This document shows positions 7,451-9,030 of a DNA stretch of 9,030 bases, in pieces. Position 1 is the first letter of the stretch; each line of letters starts with the position of its first letter. Location: the NCBI GenBank assembly GCA_947373235.1, contig CANBWW010000036.1, forward strand, positions 1-9,030, written 5' to 3'. Position numbers and translations under genes: made by a program. Below the pieces are notes generated by a model, which did no database searches, was not told the DNA's origin, and saw only the letters and a list, made by a program, of their open reading frames with translations. Source of the stretch: Candidatus Altimarinota bacterium (GTDB taxonomy: Bacteria; Patescibacteriota; Gracilibacteria; BD1-5; UBA2023).

Positions 7451-8818
7451 ATGTCAATCGATAGTTTTGATCGTTCCGAAGGAGATGCTAAGAGATTAGA
7501 ACCTCTAGTAGAAGTGATTGCCTGAGGCATTCAAGAGAGAGTAGTATCTATTCAATCATTATCAATTCCTGATGAAACTCGCATGAAAACGGAGAGAGTA
7601 TCTCAAAATATGCCCCAAGAAATATATGAAAAGATAGAAAAATTGAAAACGAGTTTCAGCGTTCTGTCGTATAAAGATACCACTGCATATGCATATTTTC
7701 TAGAGATTTTGAATTCCCCATCAGGATCAACTCTCCAGGTGAATTCCTTTTTATCCGAGTTGATAAAAAGTATTCGAAGTAATGCTTTGAAGAGCCAATT
7801 TCCAAGTGATTTGCAAGGAATTTTTAGGCAAATATATGCTGAATATGCTGAGAAAAACAAATTTTCTCTAAAAAATAAAACTGATGAAAATACTATTTTT
7901 TGTGATCTGAAACTTCTTTTTATTGATCATACATATGATCCTGAGATATTCTCGCGTAAAAGAATCACTCGAACAGATACTATTGTTGCTCGTTCTCCAG
8001 AAGAAAATGTGAGCATTTTTTTGAAACATTTGGAGAAATTTTCATTTGATGAAAAAAAGACAATGAAGGATGAATTTTTAAGAGTTCTCGAAAATGCAAA
8101 AGAATGATCCGAAATCGATACTCTTTTGATTCTTTTTCAGAGAAAAAACCTGAATTATAGAAAACCAATACATCTTACTCAGTTGATCGTGGCTATCTAT
8201 GGTTCATACACGAAATCAAAATTTCTCTATAAAAATGTTCCTATGCTCGAACATGTACAGAGATTATTTCTTCCTGAATTTCCAGTTCCAGCAAATATTT
8301 TAAATAATACAGAAGAAATTTCTAAACCAGAAAAATCTCAGGAAATAATATCATGAGAACCACTCGAAAAATCCCCATCATTTGAGGAACTTCTCGCGAT
8401 AGAATTGAACTCGAAAAACCTTCATCTCTTTCAAGAAACTCTATCGAAACTTCATACGTACGAAGATATGAATGTTCTGATTAACTATCTCCACAGACAG
8501 ATAAATAGTACTGGACAAGTCAAAAATCTATATCTTCTTCAGTATATTTTTATGTCTCTTGCGAGACTGAGTGAACAGATGAAACAATATAAAGAAGTGG
8601 CGAAAAAAGATCAATTGAGGCATAAGCTTAATACAGCACTCAATGCTTTTCGAAAAAGTGATCTTTTCCTTTCAAAAATACCATATAATCTCACATATTT
8701 TTTGGCTGAGAATTGTAATATAGAAAAAAAAGTTGCAACTTCTCTTTTAGGATCATCTACCAATCATCTTGATGGGAGATTTAAAAAACGACCAAAGTCA
8801 CCAATAAAAAAGAAATAA
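7451..8818 (+). CDS. Unrecognised 455-residue protein
   Basis: I do not recognise this family. With UGA as Gly it is one continuous frame, crossing TGA codons at 7523-7525, 8105-8107 and 8354-8356. There is no signal peptide and no membrane segment. It reads as two helix-rich blocks: residues about 1-275 and about 318-440. They are joined by a Pro/Glu/Ser-rich linker (276-317, with PVPAN, SKPEKS and EPLEKSPS), and a strongly basic tail (RFKKRPKSPIKKK) follows. The tail could contact nucleic acid or membrane phospholipid, but that is a guess. It has its own strong promoter, is separated from the upstream operon by a terminator, and starts at ATG 7451 without an SD sequence. Three of about 11 glycines are TGA. 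Its AT content and codon use look like the neighbours. It is real by length and reading-frame behaviour; its role is unknown. Confidence 0.8.
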
Positions 8819-8821
8819 ATC

Positions 8822-9030
8822 TTATTTTTCTATCATCTTTACAGCCATCATTCCGATACATCCGATAAGAAAAAATATGATCGTTCCATATTTATTTCGA
8901 CTTTGGGCATGTATGAGAGGAAGGAGATCAGCCGTTGCGACATAGAGAAGGGAACCACCAGCAAATGCAGTCGTGAGTCCTGTAAAAATCGGAGAAACAT
9001 GTCGTAAAATACTATCAGAAATAACGTATC
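8822..9030 (-). CDS. ZIP-family metal transporter, C-terminal part (5' end outside window)
   Basis: These are the last 68 codons of a polytopic membrane protein; the rest lies beyond the right edge. The segment FAGGSLLYVATADLLPLIH is the typical penultimate helix of ZIP (Zrt/Irt-like, ZupT-related) transporters, where the usual form is A-G-x-x-L-Y-V-A...D-L-L-P. A last helix, GTIIFFLIGCIGMMAVKMI, and a short EK tail follow. ZIP proteins bring Zn, Fe or Mn into the cytosol; the substrate cannot be told from this fragment. No TGA codon occurs in the visible part. Its stop lies 3 bases from the stop of the convergent 455-residue gene, with no terminator hairpin between them. Confidence 0.82.
   Translation of the reverse strand, partial: YVISDSILRHVSPIFTGLTTAFAGGSLLYVATADLLPLIHAQSRNKYGTIIFFLIGCIGMMAVKMIEK

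Noticed and set aside
1..9030. TGA as selenocysteine or tryptophan
   Set aside because: There are far too many sites for selenocysteine and no family with expected Sec positions. The affected columns are glycines in several well-known families.
1..9030. CRISPR array, insertion sequence, phage or defence genes
   Set aside because: No spaced direct repeats, transposase-like proteins, terminal inverted repeats or phage proteins were seen on either strand.

Overview
This window comes from a bacterium that reads UGA as glycine (translation table 25), so it most likely belongs to the candidate phyla Absconditabacteria (SR1) or Gracilibacteria (BD1-5). About 39 in-frame TGA codons interrupt seven of the nine genes. 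Many fall exactly where the protein family has an invariant glycine, for example the HEFGH zinc motif, GPNC and NAGGIG. All nine genes end in TAA. The sequence is AT-rich, and most starts lack a Shine-Dalgarno (SD) sequence. Under the standard code most of these genes would look like broken pseudogenes; read with UGA=Gly they are intact. I cannot decide between the two phyla from this window.

Layout. The + strand opens with the 3' end of a CDF-family cation efflux gene (2-235). Next is a small two-helix membrane protein (356-550) with its own promoter, a leader that can fold in two alternative ways, the only strong SD sequence in the window, and an intrinsic terminator. On the minus strand, a 645-residue HExxH metallopeptidase-like protein resembling Campylobacter invasion antigen B (CiaB) fills 604-2541 and has two candidate promoters. 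Divergent from it, a + strand cluster holds an acyltransferase-3 membrane protein (2747-3859) and, 6 bases later, a fused ADP-forming acyl-CoA synthetase (3866-5914). After 63 bases follow NAD kinase (5978-6763) and a bacterial PH-domain membrane protein (6775-7347), closed by a terminator. A near-consensus promoter then drives an unrecognised 455-residue protein (7451-8818). That gene converges, with a 3-base gap, on the 3' end of a ZIP-family metal transporter gene on the minus strand (8822-9030).

Function. The synthetase would make ATP by substrate-level phosphorylation from acyl-CoA, and NAD kinase supplies NADP. The acyltransferase and PH-domain protein act at the envelope. The two metal transporters at the ends, one for efflux and one probably for uptake, are cut by the window edges. 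The items most worth a second look are the CiaB-like protein in a presumably host-dependent cell, the alternative-pairing leader of the small membrane protein, and the orphan 455-residue gene. I see no CRISPR array, insertion sequence, rRNA or credible tRNA. No stretch over 300 bases lacks a gene.
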